Notes under the pieces: model-generated | The model's input: only the letters and a program-made list of their open reading frames with translations | What the model was told of the DNA's origin: nothing | The model's database searches: none | Assembly (NCBI GenBank): GCA_020426505.1 | Contig: JAGQPX010000032.1 | Coordinates: 1 to 36,822 of the forward strand | Direction of reading: 5' to 3' | Length of the DNA: 36,822 bases | Origin: Planctomycetaceae bacterium | GTDB taxonomy: Bacteria; Planctomycetota; Planctomycetia; Planctomycetales; Planctomycetaceae | In this document: positions 8,862 to 16,505 of the stretch, piece by piece | How positions within the stretch are numbered: position 1 is the stretch's first letter | Layout: every line of letters starts with the position of its first letter | Position numbers and translations under genes: made by a program

Positions 8862-9479
8862 TTGTCATATCAAGATGCGATCAACGAACTGTGGAGCTGG
8901 TTCTCGTCGAACACGAAGGAAATCCGGACCGCGTATGTCAACGGAGATGACCAATGGTTGGATGAGCAGATCACGCCCCGTGTCCAGAAGATCAATGAAC
9001 ACCTAAACTGGGAGATCGGCCCGTACAACGACCCGGATGAGACGTTTGTCCTGTCCCCAACTATTCGGGAGAACATTCCTCTGACACATCTCGCGATCTC
9101 CGCTGCGCCAAGATGTCCGGGCTGGCATTTCTTGGCTGCCAAGCCGCCCAAACAGCTACGCTCCCTGACATTCTCGACCGAGACAGGTGAAACGTGTGCC
9201 GATGAATGGGCCTATCAACTCACCTCCTACAATCAGGGGGAATTCGTTGATATCGAAATCTTCATGGAACCAACCGCTGACCTGCCCATCGAACAGTTGG
9301 ACATGTTCTGCGAACTGGTCGTGGAGTCACTTGTTGGTGAAGAGTTTCGCTTGAATCGAATTGGCGATATTACAGCAAGGATCGTTGATGCGATGGAGGC
9401 GGTTCCAGGTTTGACCTCAATCCAGTATCTGCCGGACCACCTCGCCGCTGTTCTAACGCCCGCACCGGGGCAGGAATAG
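8862..9479 (+). CDS. Conserved hypothetical protein, probably inserted
   Basis: About 205 residues if it starts at TTG 8862 (SYQDAINELWSWF onward). The frame stays open upstream but there overlaps the preceding gene and looks non-coding. The sequence is acidic, soluble and alpha/beta: a WSWFSSNTKEIR helix, a beta stretch with FVLSPTIRENIP, then APRCPGWHFLAAKPP. This layout resembles a widespread bacterial family of unknown function with the pattern (E)L.ISA...APxxPGWxxxAxKPP. I cannot give it a biochemical role. It lies between two copies of a 24-bp repeat derived from the preceding gene's 3' end, so it may be a recent insertion. The start codon is the weakest part of the call. Confidence 0.7.
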   Translation: MSYQDAINELWSWFSSNTKEIRTAYVNGDDQWLDEQITPRVQKINEHLNWEIGPYNDPDETFVLSPTIRENIPLTHLAISAAPRCPGWHFLAAKPPKQLRSLTFSTETGETCADEWAYQLTSYNQGEFVDIEIFMEPTADLPIEQLDMFCELVVESLVGEEFRLNRIGDITARIVDAMEAVPGLTSIQYLPDHLAAVLTPAPGQE

Positions 9480-9492
9480 CCATTCTCGCGCA

Positions 9493-9516
9493 GGACTGGA
9501 ACCCGGAGCGGTATCC
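9493..9516 (+). repeat. 24-bp direct repeat, copy 2 (orphan gene end)
   Basis: Exact copy of 8797-8820. Here it sits in an otherwise non-coding gap and reads ILAQDWNPERYPKG then stop in one frame. This looks like the displaced original 3' end of the IMPase-family gene. Confidence 0.85.
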
Positions 9517-9535
9517 CAAAGGGTGACAAGCAATC

Positions 9536-9589
9536 AGAGCCGCGCCCGTCAGTAAGCGGCCGCTCTCTGGGGTAGAAGACTCCCAGAGA
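9536..9589. repeat. Two adjacent stem-loops closing the C1 cluster
   Basis: The first stem pairs AGAG/CTCT (9536-9539 with 9563-9566) plus CCGC/GCGG (9540-9543 with 9556-9559), with a bulge. The second is a perfect 8-bp stem, TCTCTGGG (9564-9571) and CCCAGAGA (9582-9589). No T-run follows. They may be a REP-type repeat or a factor-dependent transcription end between convergent genes. Confidence 0.35.
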
Positions 9590-9671
9590 TTGTAGGCGAC
9601 GTGTGAGCGACCCTTCTCCCTAATGGTCGGGGCTCTCAGTTGTTGCCGCGATCAAGAACAGTGAAGAGCAA

Positions 9672-10463
9672 TTACACAGACACGACGGGCACGCTGTCGC
9701 TTTCCGTACGAACTGTGTTTGACGCGACGCTGTCTGCGGCGACAGGTTTCTGGGCTTCGACGAGGATGCCGCCCAGTTTGAAGAACCGGTGGACGCGGGA
9801 GAGCCAGAGTTGTTCGTGCCAGGGGAGGCCCATCTCTTCGCAGGCTTCTTGGAGTTCCTGACGGTTGTAGGTGCGGCATCTCCAGGTATGGCTGGTGAGG
9901 AAGCCGGAGACGGTGTCTTCGGTTGCCAGCAGGAACACGCGGCCGTTGGGGACGAGTACGCGCTGAAATTCTTTGAGGCCGGGGCGCGGATCGGAGAGAT
10001 GCTCGATGACCCAGCCGCAGGTCACGCAGTCGAACGATCCGTCGGCGAACGGGAGTCTGGTCATGTCGCCGACGACGTAATCCGGACGATCGCTTTTGAT
10101 GCGGTTACGGGCCCGCTTGAGCATCTGGTGTGACAGGTCGCAGGCGACGATTTCGGTGCTGACGTCGGTTGCACGCAGCAGGTGGCCGAGGATCTGTCCG
10201 GCTCCCGAACCGATGTCGAGAATGCGACTGAAACGCGTGACGTCGAACCTCCCTTTGCGAAGCATCCGTCCGACAAGCGGTTCGTGCAGAGAGAGCAGAC
10301 TCGCGATGGCGAGGACCGAGCCGGCCGGACCGTCGTACAGATCGCGAATGTGTTCCGTGTACTTCTGCCGGCTGAGCTGCCGGATGCCTTTGAATTCGAC
10401 CAGATTACGCACACGAGATTTGAGCTTGGGGCGATCGGGGCGGGCGTGATTCAATTGTTTCAT
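9672..10463 (-). CDS. Class I SAM-dependent methyltransferase
   Basis: 263 residues. SAM-binding motif I is ILDIGSGAGQ at 81-90. An acidic residue ends the second strand (VACDLS), followed by VVGDMTRLPFADGSFDCVTC and WVIEHLSDPRPGLKEFQRVL, the standard order of the Methyltransf_11/25 fold. The sequence before the fold is basic and helical. No signal peptide is present. The substrate is unknown; the layout resembles ubiquinone/menaquinone or small-molecule methyltransferases, but nothing nearby fixes it. ATG 10463 has a purine-rich GAGGAAA about ten bases upstream. The gene is convergent with the C1 cluster and divergent from the YrdC-phosphatase fusion gene. Confidence 0.88.
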   Translation of the reverse strand: MKQLNHARPDRPKLKSRVRNLVEFKGIRQLSRQKYTEHIRDLYDGPAGSVLAIASLLSLHEPLVGRMLRKGRFDVTRFSRILDIGSGAGQILGHLLRATDVSTEIVACDLSHQMLKRARNRIKSDRPDYVVGDMTRLPFADGSFDCVTCGWVIEHLSDPRPGLKEFQRVLVPNGRVFLLATEDTVSGFLTSHTWRCRTYNRQELQEACEEMGLPWHEQLWLSRVHRFFKLGGILVEAQKPVAADSVASNTVRTESDSVPVVSV

Positions 10464-10799
10464 CCTGGTGAGTTTCCTCGTTCAAATCACTCAGCTCTGA
10501 AGTGGGGGACCGGGAGATCTCCACCCCCCCAAAGGCGTGAATCCTTTTCAGATCACACTGACTATATTCGATCAACGTCGAAAAATCTTGTGACTCGAAC
10601 CGGAATGTCGCGAAGGTGACTTGATCGTGCTGGACGGATTCGACGCGGCGCAAGAGTCGGACAATCCGACGGATTGTTGTTCGCGTGCCGCGGCACCGGT
10701 AGAATCATGGATGGTCTCACTCGCAGACCCACCGGAATGCAATGGTCTATTGAACTCCGGTTCATTCTGATTCTGATCATCAAGGTGAGTCGCCTCCGC
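10464..10799. other. Intergenic region between divergent genes
   Basis: 336 bp between the methyltransferase and the YrdC-phosphatase gene. It holds a perfect 10-bp palindrome GGAGATCTCC near 10510-10520, flanked by G- and C-runs. The frame of the following gene stays open back to 10674, but the extra N-terminus (a hydrophobic ELRFILILIIK stretch) does not fit the family. I see no RNA gene. Confidence 0.4.
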
Positions 10800-11867
10800 A
10801 TGGGCGAAGCAGACGAACGCGCGCACCGACATCCCATCGACTTGCTGCCTGAGATCGCCGGCATCTTGACGAATGGACAGAACGTCTGCATCCGTCGTGA
10901 CGAACGTGCACTCCTCATCGCAGACGCCACAAGTCTCACGGTTAGGCTGGACAGGACGAATGGCGAATCCCCACGGTCGATCAGCCTGCTGACGCGAGAC
11001 GTCGCCTCCGCAGCCGACTTTCTGCCAAACATCTCACCCATCGGCCGGCGTTTGATGAGCCGCTGTTGGCCGGGGACGGTGCGTCTCGTCTTCCGGGATG
11101 GAGTCGATGCAATGCTGGTCGCTGAGCTCGCGCCAGTTGTCCGGCAACTGGTTCATGACCACAATGGACTCAGCCTGAGTGTCCCCCGTTCCCCACTCTT
11201 GCGACGCATTTTGACCAATGTCCCTTTCCCTCTCGTTGGTATCGAGGCGGAGAAAAATGGATTCGGTGGCCAAACTGCCTTGACCATCACGGATTCCGAC
11301 CCACAATCGATGTTTTGTGAGGCAGAAATCCATCTCTCGGGTGACCAATGGGAGTTGGCCCACTCATCCGGACTCTCGCCGGAAGACGTTGTGCGCATGA
11401 CCACCTCTCACATTCTGTTCGTCTGCACGGGCAACACGTGCCGAAGTCCGATGGCGGAGGCCGTTTTGCGTCAACTGCTTGCGGAACGCCTCGCCTGCGA
11501 TGAGTCTGAACTCATCCAGCACGGATTCGATGTCGGCTCGGCCGGACTGGCGGCAGGCACCGGCGCGTCTGCAAGTCCGGAATCTGTGGAGGTTTGCCAA
11601 GCTCACGGCCTTGACCTGACCGGGCACTCCAGCCGACCATTAACTGAAGATCTGCTGCTGGCAGCCGACAAGGTCTTCACGATGACTCGTGGCCACCGGG
11701 ACGCCATTCTGTCCCGGTACCCGGAACTGGAAGAACGCGTCGAGCTTGTCTCACGCAGCGGATACGACGTCTCCGACCCCATCGGGTGGGGCATGGACGC
11801 CTATGAGCAATGTCACACCGAGATTACCGAGAGTCTGCGGATTCTTGCGGAAGATTTGACGAAGTAA
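10800..11867 (+). CDS. Degenerate YrdC/Sua5 domain fused to a YwlE-like low-molecular-weight phosphatase
   Basis: 355 residues from ATG 10800; upstream ATGs at 10707 and 10737 are possible. Residues 1-199 follow the YrdC/Sua5 pattern (WPGTVRLVF, GLSLSVPRSPLLRRIL, then PLVGIEAEKNGFGG at the usual PSAN region), but the catalytic KxR and SxN residues are lost, so threonylcarbamoyl-AMP synthesis is unlikely. From residue 200 it is a complete LMW phosphatase with P-loop VCTGNTCRSP (nucleophile codon 11424-11426) and general-acid SDPIGWG. The threonine before the second Cys of the loop is the residue known to select phosphoarginine in Bacillus YwlE. The order YrdC, phosphatase, rpiB also matches B. 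subtilis ywlC-ywlE-ywlF. An internal ATG at 11397 could give the phosphatase alone. Protein-arginine phosphatase activity is inferred. Confidence 0.85.
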   Translation: MGEADERAHRHPIDLLPEIAGILTNGQNVCIRRDERALLIADATSLTVRLDRTNGESPRSISLLTRDVASAADFLPNISPIGRRLMSRCWPGTVRLVFRDGVDAMLVAELAPVVRQLVHDHNGLSLSVPRSPLLRRILTNVPFPLVGIEAEKNGFGGQTALTITDSDPQSMFCEAEIHLSGDQWELAHSSGLSPEDVVRMTTSHILFVCTGNTCRSPMAEAVLRQLLAERLACDESELIQHGFDVGSAGLAAGTGASASPESVEVCQAHGLDLTGHSSRPLTEDLLLAADKVFTMTRGHRDAILSRYPELEERVELVSRSGYDVSDPIGWGMDAYEQCHTEITESLRILAEDLTK

Positions 11868-11880
11868 CATCGAGCAAAAC

Positions 11881-12345
11881 ATGAAGATAGCCGTCGCCAG
11901 TGACCACCGTGGAGTGCGTGTGAAGGAGCAGATCCTCGCGCAGCTTGCTCAGCTTGGGCATGAGACACTCGATTATGGCCCGGAAGGGAATGACAGCGTC
12001 GACTACCCGGACTTTGCAAAAGCAGTGGCGAAAGACGTGTCAAAGGGAGTCATCGAGAGGGGGATTCTCATTTGTGGAACCGGGCTCGGCATGTGCGTGG
12101 CTGCCAACAAGTTCCCCGGAGTGCGGGCTGTCAACTGTCATGATGATTTCACCGCAGAGATGAGTCGGCGGCATAACAACGCCAACGTCATGTGCCTGTC
12201 TGCTGATCTGCTCGGCGACCGATTGCTCAACCGCATCGTGGAATCCTGGATGGCGGCTGAGTTTGAGGGGGGACGCCACGCGAGGCGATTGGAGAAGATC
12301 GCGGAGATCGAGGCCGAGTGCTGTCATGAGACATCGGACGAGTGA
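11881..12345 (+). CDS. rpiB: Ribose-5-phosphate isomerase B
   Basis: 154 residues, the full RpiB/LacAB length. RpiB interconverts ribose-5-phosphate and ribulose-5-phosphate in the pentose-phosphate pathway. Family motifs are VASDHRGVRVKE (residues 4-15), VDYPDFAKAV, the catalytic-cysteine segment GILICGTGLGMCVAANK, GVRAVNCHDDFTAEMSRRHNNANVMCL, and a C-terminal helix. It starts at ATG 11881, 13 bp after the phosphatase-fusion stop, so it is probably co-transcribed with it. The same pairing occurs in Firmicutes. It is cytosolic, with nothing unusual in length or motifs. Confidence 0.96.
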   Translation: MKIAVASDHRGVRVKEQILAQLAQLGHETLDYGPEGNDSVDYPDFAKAVAKDVSKGVIERGILICGTGLGMCVAANKFPGVRAVNCHDDFTAEMSRRHNNANVMCLSADLLGDRLLNRIVESWMAAEFEGGRHARRLEKIAEIEAECCHETSDE

Positions 12346-12427
12346 CCGGCTCAATTGATTCTCCCCCCCTGCTCTCGCTATTGTCAGCAGCGATTGCATT
12401 GAATGTCAGCTCTCAGGAGGAATGCGC

Positions 12428-12808
12428 ATGGACCCGACATCACTTCGCTACGCACGGACTCATGAGTGGGTTCATCAGGAAGGGGACGTCGTTACCGTAG
12501 GCATCAGCGACTTTGCCGTGAAGGAACTGACGGACCTCGTGTACATCGACCTGCCGACCGCCGGCGAGTCGTACGAACAGGGTGAGACATTCGGGGAGGT
12601 CGAAAGCGTTAAGGCGGTGAGCGATCTGTATGCCCCGGTCAGCGGCGAAGTGATCGAGGTCAACGAAGCACTGCCGGACAACTTGCAGGCGTTGTCAGAT
12701 GATCCCTACGGCGAGGGATGGGTCGCCAAGCTCCGCCTCGCTGAAGGGGTGTCGCTCGATCATCTGATGGACCACGCTGCCTACGAGAAACATTGCAGCG
12801 AAGCCTGA
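12428..12808 (+). CDS. gcvH: Glycine cleavage system H protein
   Basis: 126 residues. The H protein carries the lipoyl arm that shuttles the aminomethyl group between P, T and L proteins. The lipoylation site is clear: GEVESVKAVSDLYAPVSGEV, with Lys62. The N-terminal RYARTHEWV and C-terminal EGWVAKLRL are typical. ATG 12428 was chosen because AGGAGG at 12415-12420 is seven bases upstream; the in-frame ATG at 12422 is only one base from that SD. Nine bases separate its stop from the gcvPA start, so the two are one operon. No glycine-riboswitch-like structure is visible in the short leader, and gcvT is not adjacent. Confidence 0.96.
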   Translation: MDPTSLRYARTHEWVHQEGDVVTVGISDFAVKELTDLVYIDLPTAGESYEQGETFGEVESVKAVSDLYAPVSGEVIEVNEALPDNLQALSDDPYGEGWVAKLRLAEGVSLDHLMDHAAYEKHCSEA

Positions 12809-12816
12809 ACCGACAC

Positions 12817-14133
12817 ATGCCCTACCTCTTTACGACTGACGATCAACAACAGGAGATGCTTGAGGCGATCGGCGTCTCGAGCATGGAGGATCTTCTCAAG
12901 CAGGTGCCGGACGAGATGCGTCTCGTTCGTCCGCTCGATATCCCCCCTGCCCTGACCGAGCCGGAACTCGAACGTCACCTGCGGCAACTTGCAGCGAAGA
13001 ACATCAACGGCGATAAACGCGTCTGCTTCCTCGGCGGTGGGGCGTATGACCATTTCATCCCTGCGGTCGTCGACGAGATCACCTCGCGCGGTGAGTTCTA
13101 CACGGCGTACACCCCCTATCAGGCTGAAGCGTCGCAGGGCTCGTTGCAGGCGTTCTTCGAATTTCAAACGCTCATCTGCCAGCTCACCGGCATGGAGGTC
13201 GCCAACGCCAGTCTGTACGAAGGAGGCACAGCCGTCAGCGAAGCGGTCTTCATGGCTGAGCGCGTCACTGGCCGTGACAAACGCGTGGTCATTCTCGGCT
13301 CGGTGCATCCGCAGTACCGTGAAGTCGTCGACACCTACACGCGGTACCTCGATTGTGAAGTGGTGACCGTCCCCACCGCTTGCGGTTTCGCAGACATCGA
13401 AGAGGTGAAACAAGCCCTCAACGACGAAACATCCTGCCTCGTCATCCAACACCCCAATTACTTCGGCTGTTTGGAAGACGTCACTGAATTCGTGCAGGCG
13501 GCTCACGATGTCGGTGCACTCGCGGTCGTGAGTGTGAATCCGATCACGCTTGGCCTGCTCAAGCGACCGGGTGACTACGGAGCTGACATCGTCGTCGCAG
13601 AAGGACAACCGCTGGGCATCCCACTCCAGTACGGCGGTCCGTATCTGGGCCTGTTTGCGTGTCGTGAGAAGTTCGTCCGCAAGATGCCGGGGCGTCTCAT
13701 CGGGCAGGCGAAGGACCGCAATGGTCGCGCCTGCTACGTGCTCAGTCTGCAAACCCGCGAGCAACACATCCGACGCGACAAGGCGACGAGCAACATCTGC
13801 ACCAACCAGGGGCTCCTCGCGCTCCGGGCAACCGTCTACCTTGCCACGCTCGGCCCGCAGGGGTTGAATGAGGTCGCGAACCTCTCCTGTCAGAAGGCCC
13901 ACTACGCGGCCGACCGCCTCACCCAAATCGACGGTCTCACGCTCGCTTACGATCGTCCCTTCTTCCACGAGTTCACACTCAAGTGCCAAGGCAGCGCGAC
14001 TGCCCTCCGCGACCGTGCAGCCCAAGCCGGCTATGACATCGGCCCGGAGATTGACGACCAGACCCTCCTTCTCGCCGTCACCGAACAACGCACCCGAGCA
14101 GAAATCGACGGCCTCGTAAGTGCTTTATCGTAG
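12817..14133 (+). CDS. gcvPA: Glycine dehydrogenase (decarboxylating) subunit 1
   Basis: 438 residues. It is the N-terminal half of the split glycine-decarboxylase P protein, which decarboxylates glycine and passes the aminomethyl group to lipoylated H protein. Family features are MPYLFTTDDQQQEML at the start, FLGGGAYDHFIPAVVD, YTPYQAEASQGSLQAFFEFQ, MEVANASLYEGGTA, QYGGPYLGLFACREKFVRKMPGRLIG and the RREKATSNICTNQ-like stretch. The pyridoxal-phosphate lysine sits in subunit 2 (GcvPB), which is not downstream here: the next gene is on the opposite strand. An in-frame ATG at 12793 overlaps gcvH; 12817 fits the family start. GcvPB and GcvT must be encoded elsewhere for a working system. Confidence 0.95.
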   Translation: MPYLFTTDDQQQEMLEAIGVSSMEDLLKQVPDEMRLVRPLDIPPALTEPELERHLRQLAAKNINGDKRVCFLGGGAYDHFIPAVVDEITSRGEFYTAYTPYQAEASQGSLQAFFEFQTLICQLTGMEVANASLYEGGTAVSEAVFMAERVTGRDKRVVILGSVHPQYREVVDTYTRYLDCEVVTVPTACGFADIEEVKQALNDETSCLVIQHPNYFGCLEDVTEFVQAAHDVGALAVVSVNPITLGLLKRPGDYGADIVVAEGQPLGIPLQYGGPYLGLFACREKFVRKMPGRLIGQAKDRNGRACYVLSLQTREQHIRRDKATSNICTNQGLLALRATVYLATLGPQGLNEVANLSCQKAHYAADRLTQIDGLTLAYDRPFFHEFTLKCQGSATALRDRAAQAGYDIGPEIDDQTLLLAVTEQRTRAEIDGLVSALS

Positions 14134-14286
14134 TCAGATTCTTACGCGGTCGTGAAAGGCACATCGCCAATCATTCTTTTCTTTCGGCAGACGTGAGCTA
14201 AGTGTGTCCATTCCCGTTCAAGTTTCGAAGGAGCCTGTTCCTCCATTGGCACTCTCGAAGCTGAAACAACATTCGAGCAACGGGCG

Positions 14287-15972
14287 CTAGTCATTCCAAG
14301 CATCGGCTGCGGTCCAGCCGATCGGTGACACCCATTCGTATCCTGTTTCTTTCGCTTGAGAGACTGGCTCCTGACGAGCTGTGTCATCTTCCTGCATGGA
14401 CGTCAAACAACGTGGAGCCGAACCGGCGGAATAGCTGGGGACGATCTTGATCGACCAGTTTTCATCCTCACGCGACTGGTGAATCGGACCTGCAAGAATC
14501 CGCAGCAATTCACTCGAAGTGACCGCATGCATTGCGTCCGGACGAAGGTTGATCCCGGGTGAATCCAACTGTGACATCTGCGGCAGCACGTCCTCGGGGA
14601 TCGCAATCGCAGGATCGTGCTTCCTTGCCTGTCGGAAGAAGTAGCGACTCATGGCAACATCGCCATGCTCCCGCAAGATGACTCCGATATTGTAGTGGGC
14701 TGCCCCAGGACCGATGATCTCGGTGAAGTGAAGCAGGCTCTCATCAATCGCTCCAGAATGTCCCAAGGCGACGGCCAAATCGTACCGTACTCGATTGTTG
14801 CCGGGGTCATGCTCGAGTGCAGTCGCGAGGGCGGCAACCGCATCATTCCAACGCCGCTGGGACATGTAAACTCGTCCGGCAGCAGCGAGGATCGTCGGGT
14901 CATTGAGACGTTCCGTGATGAGTTGATTGAGATACTGAACGGTTTGCCTCGAGTCGTCGGGCAATGAAGACGTGGACTTGGCAGACACGGGGCGGGACGG
15001 AACCGGATGAGACGTAGTCGTGCGCGACCCTGACCTGCGGTCGACGGCGCGATTCAAAGAGGTGAGTCGATTACGGCGGTCATTCCCAGATCGATCTTTG
15101 GACGAAGAATTCTCCTGATCGTAGTCCGAGATAATTCGGCAGTCGGGATTTGCTCGTTGAAAGTCTCGAATGGCCTCTTCGGTGACTGCTGTGCCACGGA
15201 GGCTCACGCCTTCCAGATGGTTCAGAGCTTTCAAGTATCGCAGACCATCGTCGGTCATCCCTGTTCGTTCGACGGAGATGAATCGCAAGTGATTCAGATC
15301 AACGATGTCTCGTATCCCCTGATCGTCGATGTGGGTGTCACAAAGCGCCAGCATCTCCAACTTCAATGGACCTCCGAGTTTTCTCACGCAGGCATTTGTG
15401 ACCTGCGTTCCGCTCAGGTCGACCGCACGCAAGGCACCGTGCTGCTGAAGGAGACCAACGTGATCATCCGTCGCGGAGGTCTCGGTCAGATCAGCAACGA
15501 GGAGTTCGCCTTCCTCAGAGAATTGCAGCGCGCCACCGAGAGACTTCAATGCTTCGATCGGATCGGCCAGTGAGTTGAAAGCATTGTCTAATCCGAACTC
15601 ACTATCTTCCGCGACAGCCACTTCACCATCGCCGGCTGCGTCGGGAAGAAACGGACTCGACGGACCGATGCGTGACTCGTCCGCAGTCTCCTCTGCCTGT
15701 TCGAGATACGGCACCGATTCCAGTGAGACGGGCAACTCATCAGCCGATTCGGAATCGCCGATCGGTTGAGTGCCGTGAGCGACAGACGACTGGTTCGTGG
15801 CAATCGCCTCGCTGGCGGAGTGGTCCTTGTGAAATCGACCGGAGATATCGGAAACGCATGAACAAACAGTACGAACCGGAGCGGACCATCGACCTTGAGG
15901 GGAATGGGATCGACAGCCGCTGATGAGACTGATCATCACCAGCGGCGCGATAGCGAGTTTGAAGCGTCGCAT
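14287..15972 (-). CDS. Lipoprotein with LRR-like and TPR-like repeats
   Basis: 561 residues starting at ATG 15972, preceded seven bases away by AGGAGG; an in-frame extension to 16116 is not needed. A lipoprotein signal (LVMISLISGC, lipidated Cys20) predicts export and membrane anchoring. Next is a low-complexity acidic linker, then at about residues 155-262 leucine-rich-type repeats (LRAVDLSGTQVT, LEMLALCDTHIDDQGI, LEGVSLRGTAVTEEAI) of the cysteine-containing/planctomycete LRR kind. A Ser/Arg-rich linker leads to a TPR-like helical region at about 340-455 (ILAAAGRVYMSQRRWNDAV). Such repeats bind proteins; the partner is unknown. It is divergent from the cadherin-like gene across 533 bp, so the two may share control. 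The 153 bp after its stop holds only a 34-codon frame without support. Confidence 0.8.
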   Translation of the reverse strand: MRRFKLAIAPLVMISLISGCRSHSPQGRWSAPVRTVCSCVSDISGRFHKDHSASEAIATNQSSVAHGTQPIGDSESADELPVSLESVPYLEQAEETADESRIGPSSPFLPDAAGDGEVAVAEDSEFGLDNAFNSLADPIEALKSLGGALQFSEEGELLVADLTETSATDDHVGLLQQHGALRAVDLSGTQVTNACVRKLGGPLKLEMLALCDTHIDDQGIRDIVDLNHLRFISVERTGMTDDGLRYLKALNHLEGVSLRGTAVTEEAIRDFQRANPDCRIISDYDQENSSSKDRSGNDRRNRLTSLNRAVDRRSGSRTTTSHPVPSRPVSAKSTSSLPDDSRQTVQYLNQLITERLNDPTILAAAGRVYMSQRRWNDAVAALATALEHDPGNNRVRYDLAVALGHSGAIDESLLHFTEIIGPGAAHYNIGVILREHGDVAMSRYFFRQARKHDPAIAIPEDVLPQMSQLDSPGINLRPDAMHAVTSSELLRILAGPIHQSREDENWSIKIVPSYSAGSAPRCLTSMQEDDTARQEPVSQAKETGYEWVSPIGWTAADAWND

Positions 15973-16505
15973 CCAACCACCTCCTGCGGTTGATCTGGCC
16001 CCTGACGGCGCGTCGCGCCGGTGGATTCGGGCCCGTTCATCCTTGGTTCGGCGTTCTGGCTTCAAAGATGATGTTCTGAATACGCAGCCCGCCAGAACGT
16101 CATTCGTCGCATTCACGCTTCCGACGTCATCCTCACGGGATCGATCGTCGCGTAATCACGCAATTCATGCGAAAGGTGTCCGATCTTTGGGAGAAATGGA
16201 CCAGAAACGCAAACTGACGCAATGCCATCAACCCCTTCTGACGGCACATTCCGTCGGAGTATTCCCTACAGGTCATGCACTCCCAAGCCTTGCTTATCGT
16301 CGAGTTCGATTCTGCTTGGATTACAAAGCGTCCCCCAAAATCGACCGGATATTTGAGAGAGAGATTCCGCCTCGTGTGGCCGGAGGTCTCGAACGTCAAA
16401 ACTCCGAACTGCCCATGCTCTGAATTCGAGCTGGGTCGTTGATTTCACCAGACTGACTCGCACGACGGCCGAGCATGCTCTGGCGACGCAACCGGATGAA
16501 GCATC
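15973..16505. other. Divergent intergenic region between two envelope genes
   Basis: 533 bp between the lipoprotein and the cadherin-like gene. It contains the lipoprotein's SD (AGGAGG just upstream of 15972) and presumably both promoters. Frames crossing it lack a ribosome-binding site and family resemblance. I could not identify a specific regulatory site. Confidence 0.45.

Noticed and set aside
12346..12427. Glycine riboswitch ahead of gcvH
   Set aside because: The 82-bp leader is too short and shows none of the conserved glycine-aptamer stems.
12781..14088. 435-codon minus-strand frame opposite gcvPA
   Set aside because: It is a shadow of gcvPA, which is unmistakable on the plus strand.
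14142..14246. Small minus-strand gene after the lipoprotein stop
   Set aside because: Only 34 codons with no ribosome-binding site or recognisable family.
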